This document shows, one piece after another, positions 37,184 through 44,503 of a stretch of DNA of 64,000 nucleotides; position 1 is the first letter of the stretch; every line of letters starts with the position of its first letter. Where the stretch lies: positions 124,001 through 188,000 of the forward strand of contig NZ_NOIG01000013.1 of NCBI RefSeq assembly GCF_002245625.1, in the 5' to 3' direction. Made by a program: the position numbers and the translations under genes. Source of the DNA: Acidovorax kalamii (GTDB lineage: Bacteria > Pseudomonadota > Gammaproteobacteria > Burkholderiales > Burkholderiaceae_C). A model generated the notes under the pieces. That model was not told the origin of the DNA and searched no databases. It saw only the letters and a list, made by a program, of their open reading frames with translations.

Positions 37184-38161
37184 ATGAATCGGATGGTCCG
37201 CAAATGGATGTCAGGTCTGGGAATCCTGTGGCTGGCCTTGGCAACTTCTGCCGTGGTTGCACAGACGTTCCCCAGCAAACCCATCCGCCTTGTGGTTCCG
37301 TTTCCCGCGGGAGGTGGCACAGACGCCATGGCGCGCACACTGGGTGAAGCACTCTCGCGAGAGCTTGGCCAGCCGGTGCTTGTGGAAAACAAGGCGGGTG
37401 CAGGTACGGTCATCGGCAACGACCTCGTCGCGAAAAGCCCGCCCGATGGGCATACGCTCTTGTTGAACACTAGCGCTGTCGCAATCGTGCCTAGCCTATT
37501 CGCAAAATTGCCTTATGCAGCAGACTCCGCGTTCGCGCCCATCACCTTGCTGGGGCGCGCACCCAATGTCGCGGTGGTTCGGTCAGACAGTCCGCTGAAG
37601 TCGGCCGCCCACTTCCTTGCGCAGGCCAGGGCCCATCCAGGCAAGGTGGCCTATGGTTCGGCCGGGAACGGCACTTCCACGCATTTGGCTGCGGAGTTGC
37701 TCAAAAGCATGGCCAACATGTATGTCATTCACGTGCCGTACCGAGGCGCGAGCCCGCTGGTGACGGACGTTTTAGCCGGCCAGATCGATGTGGGTTTTGG
37801 CACTTTGCCCAGCGTCGCCCCGTTCATCGCCAGTGGAAAGCTAAGAGCTTTGGGTGTGACCAGCGGCAAACGTTCGCCGCTGCTGCCCGATGTGCCCACC
37901 TTTGCAGAGGCCGGTGTAACGGGTTACCAGGCGGATGTCTGGTACGGAATTTTCGCGCCTGCTGGAACGCCAGCGCCGGTTGTGAACCAACTTTACGCGG
38001 CGTTTAAACGCGCGTCTGAAGCAGACGCATTTCGCCAACGGGCACAAGCAGAAGGGCTGGCCGTTACCCTAGACCCTCCCGAGGAAACCGCGCGCATCGT
38101 ACGTGCTGAAGTTGCCAAGTGGCGCAAGGTCGTCAAAGAGCAGTCTATCAAGGTGGATTGA
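37184..38161 (+). CDS. Bug/TctC-family periplasmic binding protein, second of the CoA operon
   Basis: A 325-residue protein with signal peptide (LGILWLALATSAVVAQ) and Bug motifs FPAGGGTDAMARTL, VENKAGAGTVIGND and HVPYRGASPLVTDVLAGQI. ATG 37184 has AAGGAG 6 nt upstream. Two Bug genes in one operon suggest two related ligands or a high- and low-affinity pair. The stop lies 3 bp before the next gene. Confidence 0.93.
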   Translation: MNRMVRKWMSGLGILWLALATSAVVAQTFPSKPIRLVVPFPAGGGTDAMARTLGEALSRELGQPVLVENKAGAGTVIGNDLVAKSPPDGHTLLLNTSAVAIVPSLFAKLPYAADSAFAPITLLGRAPNVAVVRSDSPLKSAAHFLAQARAHPGKVAYGSAGNGTSTHLAAELLKSMANMYVIHVPYRGASPLVTDVLAGQIDVGFGTLPSVAPFIASGKLRALGVTSGKRSPLLPDVPTFAEAGVTGYQADVWYGIFAPAGTPAPVVNQLYAAFKRASEADAFRQRAQAEGLAVTLDPPEETARIVRAEVAKWRKVVKEQSIKVD

Positions 38162-38164
38162 GCG

Positions 38165-39049
38165 ATGGGAGCCGCCCTTTCATTCTCACCACCCGATGCG
38201 CCTCTGCTGGCCGACCTTGAGCGCTCGGCGGTCCGCCAGGAGGTCTCTCTGGCCGGTTCGACACTCCAAATGACTTGGCGTCGATGGGGGGAGGGACGTC
38301 CAGTAGTGCTGCTGCATGGCGGGCATGGCAACTGGCGGCACTGGGCACGTAACGTGGAGGTGCTTGCCACGCGCCATACGGTTTGGGTGCCCGATCTGCC
38401 TGGCTATGGCGATTCATCCTTACCGGCGGATCACACGCTTGAGGCGATGGTGGCTCTGGTCGGCCATTCTCTTGATCGGTTAGTGGGGCCGGATACTCCG
38501 GTAGGTGTGGCTGGATTCTCTTTTGGCGGTCTGGTCGCTGCCGGGCTGTCAGTCGAACGCGGTGCCATTTCACGCCTTGCGCTGCTGGGGCCTGCAGGCC
38601 ATGGAAGTAAACGCCGTCCCAAGGGCGAACTGCGCAACTGGAAGCCTGCGCTTGAGCGAGAGGACTGGGTGGAGTTTGACGCAGCTATGCGCCACAACCT
38701 GATGATGCACATGCTCCACAACGTCAACAGTCTCGACACCACAGCTCTCGCGATCCATACGCAGTCATGCCTGCAGACTCGGTTTCATAGTAAGCGTATC
38801 TCCCGTTCCTCTCAGTTGCCACAACTGCTGGAAAGGTACACAGGCCCTGTGCTGCTTGCTTGGGGGGAGCATGACGTCACTGCCCATCCACATTCCACTG
38901 CATCCATGCTCATGCAGCGCCGTGGACCTTGCACTTCGGTGGTCGTTCCCCGTTCAGGCCACTGGGTGCAGTACGAGGCGGCCAGCGATGTGAACAGCCT
39001 GTTGTTGAACTGGTTTGATCAAAAATTTTCTCCTTGTCAGGAAACCTGA
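38165..39049 (+). CDS. Alpha/beta hydrolase
   Basis: The 294-residue hydrolase has the oxyanion motif LLHGGHGNWRHWARN, the Ser nucleophile elbow GVAGFSFGGLVAAGL (about residue 120), an acid strand LLAWGEHDVT and the late His in VPRSGHWVQYEA. The fold and HGG(H)G motif suit an esterase, lactonase or C-C bond hydrolase of the MhpC type. Being tightly packed in the CoA operon, it probably generates the free acid for the NDP-forming synthetase. Confidence 0.87.
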   Translation: MGAALSFSPPDAPLLADLERSAVRQEVSLAGSTLQMTWRRWGEGRPVVLLHGGHGNWRHWARNVEVLATRHTVWVPDLPGYGDSSLPADHTLEAMVALVGHSLDRLVGPDTPVGVAGFSFGGLVAAGLSVERGAISRLALLGPAGHGSKRRPKGELRNWKPALEREDWVEFDAAMRHNLMMHMLHNVNSLDTTALAIHTQSCLQTRFHSKRISRSSQLPQLLERYTGPVLLAWGEHDVTAHPHSTASMLMQRRGPCTSVVVPRSGHWVQYEAASDVNSLLLNWFDQKFSPCQET

Positions 39050-39050
39050 A

Positions 39051-40376
39051 ATGCACGCTACAGAAGTATTCGCACGGTATGCCACCGAATTCCAGCGCCA
39101 GCCGCTTTCTGGTGATGTTATTCACCACGCCAAGCGTGCAGTGATCGATTGGTACGCCTCTTTGTTCCCAGGTTTGAATACGCCGCCCGTGGCTATCCTG
39201 GAGAAGACCCTCGCAGATGACCTCGACCGTGGTCGATCCCTCCTAGGTAACGGACGTAGAAGTACGGCACGTACGGCCGCGCTCATCAACGGCGCTGCAG
39301 CACACGCGGCCGAGGTAGACGATAGCTTTCGCGACGCGATGTACCACCCTGGCGCAGCGACTATTGCGGCCGCGCTGGCTGCAGGGCACGACCTTGGCGT
39401 CTCCGGCCTCGAATTTCTGCGGGGGGTTGTGCTTGGGTACGAGGTCTCCACTCGCATCGGGGTGGTCATGGGCCGACCTCATTACAAGTTCTGGCACAGC
39501 ACCGGCACGGTAGGCAGTTTTGGTGCGGCGGCTGCCGTGGGCGGAGTCATGCGCCTCGACGGCCCCGCGTTCGCCCATGCGCTTGCAACTGCCGCGACGT
39601 TTGCGGCAGGGCTTCAGCAGGCTTTCCGCATGGACTCGATGTCCAAGCCACTGCACGCAGGGCGCGCCGCCGAGGCGGGCTTACTTGCGGCACAACTGGC
39701 TTCGCGCGGCTTGACCGGATCGCTGGATGTGCTGGATGGAGACACCGGTCTTGGGCAAGCCATGAGCAACGGCCCAGATTGGTCCACCGTCGGTGCAACG
39801 CTGGGCCAGGATTTCCACATCACTCGACTGACCTTCAAAAATCACATTGGCTGCGGACACACTTTTGCAGCCATTGATGGCGCGCTGGAGCTGCGAGAGC
39901 GCCACAATCTTCAGGCGGACGAAATCAAGAGCGTGCGGGTTGCGACCTACCGCCCCGCTCTGGACATTGCTTGCTACACCACCCCCACAACGGCCAATGA
40001 AGCGCGATTCAGCCTGACCTATGTCGTCGCCACTGCGCTGTCACATGGCAGCGTTCGCTTGGCGGCTTACGAGCCAGATCGACTGGATGATGAACGTACA
40101 CGCGCTCTGATGGAGCGTATGACTGTTGAGGTGGATCCGGCTCTTGACGCAGCATTCCCAGGGCAGCGCTCCGCCCGCATCGAGATAGAGACTGTGGATG
40201 GTCGTCGGCTTACACATTTGCAGCCCAACCGCAAGGGAGATCCTGAGCTGGCTCTCACAGATGCCGAACTTGAAGGCAAATTCTTGGAGCTTGCAGAACC
40301 GATCATTGGTGCAACTCAAGCTAGGGCCCTGTTGGAGAAGATCTGGGCTCTCGACAGTCGCAACGATTTGTTTTAG
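39051..40376 (+). CDS. MmgE/PrpD-family protein
   Basis: A 441-residue protein from ATG 39051, one base after the hydrolase stop. It shows MmgE/PrpD blocks: AKRAVIDWYASLFPG, INGAAAHAAEVDDSF, HPGAATIAAALAAGHDLG, GVVLGYEVSTRIG, and the C-terminal FKNHIGCGHTFAAIDGALEL. The family includes 2-methylcitrate dehydratase PrpD and cis-aconitate decarboxylase, all acting on branched tricarboxylates; relatives in catabolic operons have unknown substrates. It is the last operon gene. I cannot name its reaction. Confidence 0.88.
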   Translation: MHATEVFARYATEFQRQPLSGDVIHHAKRAVIDWYASLFPGLNTPPVAILEKTLADDLDRGRSLLGNGRRSTARTAALINGAAAHAAEVDDSFRDAMYHPGAATIAAALAAGHDLGVSGLEFLRGVVLGYEVSTRIGVVMGRPHYKFWHSTGTVGSFGAAAAVGGVMRLDGPAFAHALATAATFAAGLQQAFRMDSMSKPLHAGRAAEAGLLAAQLASRGLTGSLDVLDGDTGLGQAMSNGPDWSTVGATLGQDFHITRLTFKNHIGCGHTFAAIDGALELRERHNLQADEIKSVRVATYRPALDIACYTTPTTANEARFSLTYVVATALSHGSVRLAAYEPDRLDDERTRALMERMTVEVDPALDAAFPGQRSARIEIETVDGRRLTHLQPNRKGDPELALTDAELEGKFLELAEPIIGATQARALLEKIWALDSRNDLF

Positions 40377-40575
40377 GTCCATCAGCGCTAGTTCGTTTGG
40401 AGTGTTCTAAGAACTGGCGCTAGGCGACCGCAATGCAGCGGTTGCTGCCGTTCGCATCTCGATCACGAATGAGTACTATCAGCCTGAAGAAGCCCACCGC
40501 CCTTCCCCTCCGCATGCATCGATACATGAACCGCCTCAAATGAGGCAGGATTAATTTCTCAATACGGAATTTCCC
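40377..40575. other. Non-coding stretch after the prpD-like gene
   Basis: I see no gene or clear terminator in these 199 bases. It leads into the repeat cluster on its right and may be part of the eroded element. Confidence 0.3.
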
Positions 40576-40762
40576 CGACGGACTTTATTTACGTCCGACG
40601 AACTTTATTTGTTGGAGTCAGCCATTGACTCCAACAAATAAAGTTCGTCGAGATCACCAGGCTTAAGTCGTTGATTCTTCTACGTGCAAGCACTACGTGA
40701 AAGTCTGTCGGAAAACCTCAAATGGACTGCCACGTTCAGGCGTCTACAAATAAAGTCCGTCG
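40576..40762. repeat. Cluster of four 16-bp motifs with a perfect 25-bp inverted repeat
   Basis: Copies of CGACGRACTTTATTTG occur at 40576-40591 (last base A) and 40596-40611 on the plus strand and at 40635-40650 and 40747-40762 on the minus strand. The middle pair extends to perfect 25-bp arms (40596-40620 and 40626-40650) separated by the 5 bp GCCAT. Repeated binding motifs facing inwards from two ends are typical of Tn7/Tn5053-like transposon termini. I could not match the motif to a named element. Confidence 0.75.
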
Positions 40763-41310
40763 AAGATCTTAGAGGAAGTCTGACTGTCGATCATCACGCT
40801 CTTGGCCACGTGCTCGAACGCATCAAGCAGTGCCTGCTTGGTCGCCGCCACTGGACGCAATGGGCGTACCTTCCCGCCTGCAGTCTTGGTTTTTTTGGAG
40901 GGGCGAGTTTTGCAAGAGCATCTCGCTCACTAGGGGTTAGCATGCTTTCGACATGCCGTTCGTTGACGCGCTGGTTGAAATTGTCGATTGTGCTCTGCAA
41001 CGACCACGTTTCCCGCCAGATCCTCGACACGCAACGGCTTGAGCAAATCTGGATCTATATCTTTGCCCCCGACGGAATGGCGCCACAATGCTTCCACGTC
41101 GGTGCGATGAGCCAAGTACCCGGATGAAGCATAGGCGGCTTTCGTATCCGATTCCGTAACATCGGCGCGCCCATCCGTGAACACCGGTCCGGTGATCACA
41201 AACACATCTCCCTTGGCCCGCTTCACGTAGTGCCGCGTGTCCTGCTCGATCTTGTTCCAGGCGCCACCGTTGTGCTGGTCGTTGATTTCCACACAGAAGT
41301 GACCCCCTGA
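40744..41310 (-). pseudogene. Decayed gene with DNA/RNA non-specific endonuclease-like segment
   Basis: On the minus strand, 41310-40930 encodes a segment like the NUC endonuclease family (INDQHNGGAWNKIEQDTR, then AKGDVFVITGPVF), with no start and no catalytic DRGH motif. A second frame continues with NERHVESMLTPSERDALAKL and then, across an A7 run (minus strand of 40890-40896), the first frame resumes as VRPLRPVAATKQALLDAFEH and ends at a stop in 40744-40746, inside a repeat copy. At least two frame changes and an internal stop mark it as a broken gene or fused fragments. The C-terminal part is not recognised. Confidence 0.55.
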
Positions 41311-41504
41311 GGGTGCGGAAAAAAACTTCGGCTGCTTCTACAACACATCCGAGGTTCACCTGGTATTCGACGAGACGAAGGGGCTTAGGAGAAATATTGT
41401 TCCAGCTTTCTTCGCACCAGCGGATGTATTCGTTGTCCACCAATCCATTGCGAAACTGGCGACATCTTCGTTTGATGTTTAGTCGCAGGGGGGGGACTTG
41501 CCTG

Positions 41505-42515
41505 TCAACGTGCACGCCCAGACAGCGCACCGTGCAACTCCATCTTGGTCTTCACGCCCAGGCGAAGGTAGGCCTGTCGAAGGTAGGTTCGCACCGTTGC
41601 GGGGCTCAGCGAGAGCTGCTGCGCGATCACCTTGTAGCTCATGCCCTGAGCGAACAGATGCGCCACACGGCGTTCACGCGGCGTCAGCAGGCCTGTGGGC
41701 ACGTCGGCGGACTCGATGGCCAGCTGTAGATGGTCGGCCAACGGCGTAACCACGAGGCGGGTCAGGCCCATGCGCTGTGTGAAGGGCGCCTTTTGCAACT
41801 GCGACACCACCTCGGCCGGTAGCTGCAACCCATCCCAAGCGGGCCAGTGGGCAGAGAGCTGCTCGCTGATCTGGCTACCGGCGTAGACGATCTGGCCATC
41901 GCGCCGGGCCAATGCCATGCGGCCGAGACTGTTGGCTTCCGCCTGGCATAGCGCGTCCTGAAGCGCGAACCGCCACAGCTGGGCAACATGGCGCACCAGT
42001 TCGCGGAACATCGCCGCTTCCGCGTCGCTGAAAGGCTGGTCTCCAGCGGCACGGTAGAGCACCACGAAGAATAGTTGGCCGCTAGCCTCCTCCTCCAGGC
42101 ACAGCGCCATGGCTCCTTCGATATCCAGCTGCCGCGCCAGCTCCGCCAGGGCGGTGGCCTCTGCAGGCCCGCTGCAAGCAGACGCCAGGCGCTGGACTAC
42201 CCCGCGCTCGCGCACTGTGGTTCGAGCGAAGACGTTGCCAGATTCCACCCGCCGCCAGTCAGCCGCGAACGATTCAGGCAGGCCAATGGCCTCCGCCTGA
42301 ATGATGTCGGGCATCTCTTCGGGCCCGCGGTCGAAGCACAAGCCCCACCAGGCGCTGCGGTAGCGAAGGCACTTCCCCATCAGCGTCACCGCCGCGCGCA
42401 GGAACCCCGTAGGCGGCTCACCGCGCGCGAGCCGGCCGAGCGCAAGCAACTGATCGCTCAGCACGCATTCATCGGAGTTGGTCGTGGAAGCAGAGGAGCT
42501 CATGTGCGGGGCCAT
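41505..42515 (-). CDS. LuxR-family regulator with N-terminal sensor region
   Basis: The 336-residue protein has a C-terminal LuxR helix-turn-helix (LTPRERRVAHLFAQGMSYKV, IAQQLSLSPATVRTYLRQAY, about residues 276-320). Its N-terminal 200 residues look like a GAF-type fold but have no acyl-HSL signature I can name, and there is no receiver domain. Starts at 42515 and 42503 are both ATG. It diverges from a lipoprotein hydrolase gene, with a 14-bp palindrome between them, and probably regulates that gene. Confidence 0.87.
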   Translation of the reverse strand: MAPHMSSSASTTNSDECVLSDQLLALGRLARGEPPTGFLRAAVTLMGKCLRYRSAWWGLCFDRGPEEMPDIIQAEAIGLPESFAADWRRVESGNVFARTTVRERGVVQRLASACSGPAEATALAELARQLDIEGAMALCLEEEASGQLFFVVLYRAAGDQPFSDAEAAMFRELVRHVAQLWRFALQDALCQAEANSLGRMALARRDGQIVYAGSQISEQLSAHWPAWDGLQLPAEVVSQLQKAPFTQRMGLTRLVVTPLADHLQLAIESADVPTGLLTPRERRVAHLFAQGMSYKVIAQQLSLSPATVRTYLRQAYLRLGVKTKMELHGALSGRAR

Positions 42516-42561
42516 GGAAGTCCGGATCTTGCGATTTTCAAACTGCCCGCCGCTATGACCG

Positions 42562-42575
42562 TCTACATCTGTAGA
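42562..42575. promoter_or_regulatory. Palindrome TCTACA-TC-TGTAGA
   Basis: A perfect 14-bp palindrome lies in the divergent region, 47 bp upstream of the luxR-type start and 61 bp upstream of the hydrolase start. It is a candidate operator for the LuxR-family protein. Confidence 0.45.
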
Positions 42576-42635
42576 TCTCGCAAAGCGCGGCGCGCCTTCC
42601 TACTATGCCCCCTCTTTCTAACAAAAGGAGACAAG

Positions 42636-44156
42636 ATGCAACAACAACATTTCCAACTCACGGCGGCGGTGCTCGCAACAGCCGTGTTGGTGGGCTGCGG
42701 CGGGGGCAGCGACGATATGCAGAGCCGGGGATCTCTCCTCGCCGATCCGAATCGGGTGCCCGTCACGCAGATGGACGGCACCGCAACCACAACCATTGCA
42801 CCTGCGCAGTTCGGGCAGATACTGGAAGCCACGCATCCGGGCCTTACCAAAATCACTGGCGCGCCAAAATGTGCCATCTCGGTCTACAACATCAAATACG
42901 CGACCGTTGGCGGGGCGGGCGAGTCAACCGACTCCACGGGCGCCATTCTGGTTCCTTCCGGCTCCGATTCAGCCTGTTCCGGCCCACGTCCGGTGGTGCT
43001 GTATGCGCACGGCACCGAAACGGACAAGGCCTTCAACATGGCCAACATCCGTGATTTCTTCCAGGCCAGCGTGCCCGCCGCCACCTATGCCGCACAAGGC
43101 TTCATCGTGGTCGCGCCGAACTACGCAGGCTACGGCACGTCATCGCTGGGCTACCACCCGTACCTCAATGCAGAGCAGCAGGCTAATGACATGGTGGATG
43201 GCATGCGCGCCGCCAAGAAAGCGTTTTCGGCCGTCGGAGCGCAGCCATCCAACAAACTGCTGATTACGGGTTACTCTCAGGGAGGCCACGTTTCGATGGC
43301 CACACAGCGCGCGATGCAGACGACCTACGCTTCCGAATTTCAGGTCACCGCGCTGGCCAGCGGGGCGGGCCCGTATGCCATGTCGTTGGTTTCTGACACG
43401 GTCTTTGCCGGCAGCCCGCTGATGCTTGGCACCGTGTTTCTGCCGCTCACCTTCACCAGCTACCAAAAATCCTATGGCGGGCTGTATGCGTCTCCGAGCG
43501 ATCTGTATGAGGCGCCGTATGCAACTGGCATCGAATCGCTGCTGCCGGGACCGGGTGCAACGATCACGAATCTCTTGGCCACAGGAAAGCTGCCGGCGGC
43601 TGCATTGTTTGCGGCGGATTCCATGCCGGGCCCCTCGGCGCCGCAGTTCGCTCCGTACTTCGGACCAGGCAACCTGATCAAATCGAGCTTCCGCACAGGC
43701 TACCTGCGCGACGCGGAGCAGAACCCCTGCAACACCGCTGCGGGCATGCCCTCGCCTTGCACGCCCGCGCATCCGCTGCGCAAAGCCATGCTCAAGAACG
43801 ATTTGCGCACGTACGCGCCCAACGTGCCCACGATGCTGTGCGGCGGCAATGCCGACCCTGTCGTGTTCTCGAAAAACACCGAGGCGGCCGAGGCTTACTT
43901 TCTCGCCAAGGGGATGTCGCGATCGCTTTTGACCGTGCTCGATGTCGACTCGACGCCGTCGGGCCCCCACGATCCGTTCGCATCGGTGAAGTCGGCTTTC
44001 ACCCAGGCCAAGGCGGAAACCATCAATGCGGCCATCGCAGCAAAAACCGACCCAGCGCAAGCTGTCGCGTTTGCATACCACCCATTCCTGGTGTATCCGC
44101 TGTGCGAAGTTGCGGCGCGCAGCTACTTTCAGAACGTTCTGGCCGCTCAACCGTGA
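42636..44156 (+). CDS. Secreted lipoprotein alpha/beta hydrolase (lipase/esterase-like)
   Basis: A 506-residue protein from ATG 42636 (AAAGGAG 6 nt upstream) with lipobox LVGC at about residues 18-21 followed by GGGSDD. The hydrolase fold shows VVLYAHGTETDKAFN (oxyanion side), YAAQGFIVVAPNYAGYG, the Ser nucleophile in LITGYSQGGHVSMATQ, TMLCGGNADPVV (Asp) and a late His in GPHDPF. It resembles bacterial relatives of secretory lipases and acts at the cell surface or periplasm. Substrate is unknown. Confidence 0.87.
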   Translation: MQQQHFQLTAAVLATAVLVGCGGGSDDMQSRGSLLADPNRVPVTQMDGTATTTIAPAQFGQILEATHPGLTKITGAPKCAISVYNIKYATVGGAGESTDSTGAILVPSGSDSACSGPRPVVLYAHGTETDKAFNMANIRDFFQASVPAATYAAQGFIVVAPNYAGYGTSSLGYHPYLNAEQQANDMVDGMRAAKKAFSAVGAQPSNKLLITGYSQGGHVSMATQRAMQTTYASEFQVTALASGAGPYAMSLVSDTVFAGSPLMLGTVFLPLTFTSYQKSYGGLYASPSDLYEAPYATGIESLLPGPGATITNLLATGKLPAAALFAADSMPGPSAPQFAPYFGPGNLIKSSFRTGYLRDAEQNPCNTAAGMPSPCTPAHPLRKAMLKNDLRTYAPNVPTMLCGGNADPVVFSKNTEAAEAYFLAKGMSRSLLTVLDVDSTPSGPHDPFASVKSAFTQAKAETINAAIAAKTDPAQAVAFAYHPFLVYPLCEVAARSYFQNVLAAQP

Positions 44157-44381
44157 GCAGCCAGCGTGCTTCGAAACGCAATGGTCCGTGCACCTTGCTC
44201 GTGTTGGGTGCACTGCTTCTGAACAACTGTTCCACCGTTGACGAAGATGGTCCATGCCTGTGGTGCGTTCGCCAGCCGATTGATGAGTAACCATTGAAAA
44301 GCAACGGTCGAATGCACCCCAGTCAGGGTGCGATGAACTCAAAGCATCCAACTCCCCCATAGCTTTGTGATCTGACAATAA
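44157..44381. other. Convergent intergenic stretch
   Basis: No gene is seen between the hydrolase stop and the glmS terminator, apart from short open frames without ribosome sites. Confidence 0.3.
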
Positions 44382-44406
44382 AAAAGCGCCTCAACTGAGG
44401 CGCTTG
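44382..44406 (-). terminator. Rho-independent terminator of glmS
   Basis: On the minus strand AAGCGCCTC-AGTT-GAGGCGCTT is followed by a T run (the A run at 44378-44384 on the plus strand). It lies about 100 bp past the glmS stop. Confidence 0.85.
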
Positions 44407-44503
44407 GAGCCCATCGGTGCAGATGCGCTGCACCATCACAGGTTTTATTTACAGGTTACAGAGTTTATTTTTACGATCAGAGGTCGCAGCCACTATCTGA
44501 CGC

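Noticed and set aside
41313..41500. Minus-strand segment with EVFFRTLRG resembling an IS transposase tail
   Set aside because: The match is a short fragment without a DDE motif or terminal repeats; it could be chance.
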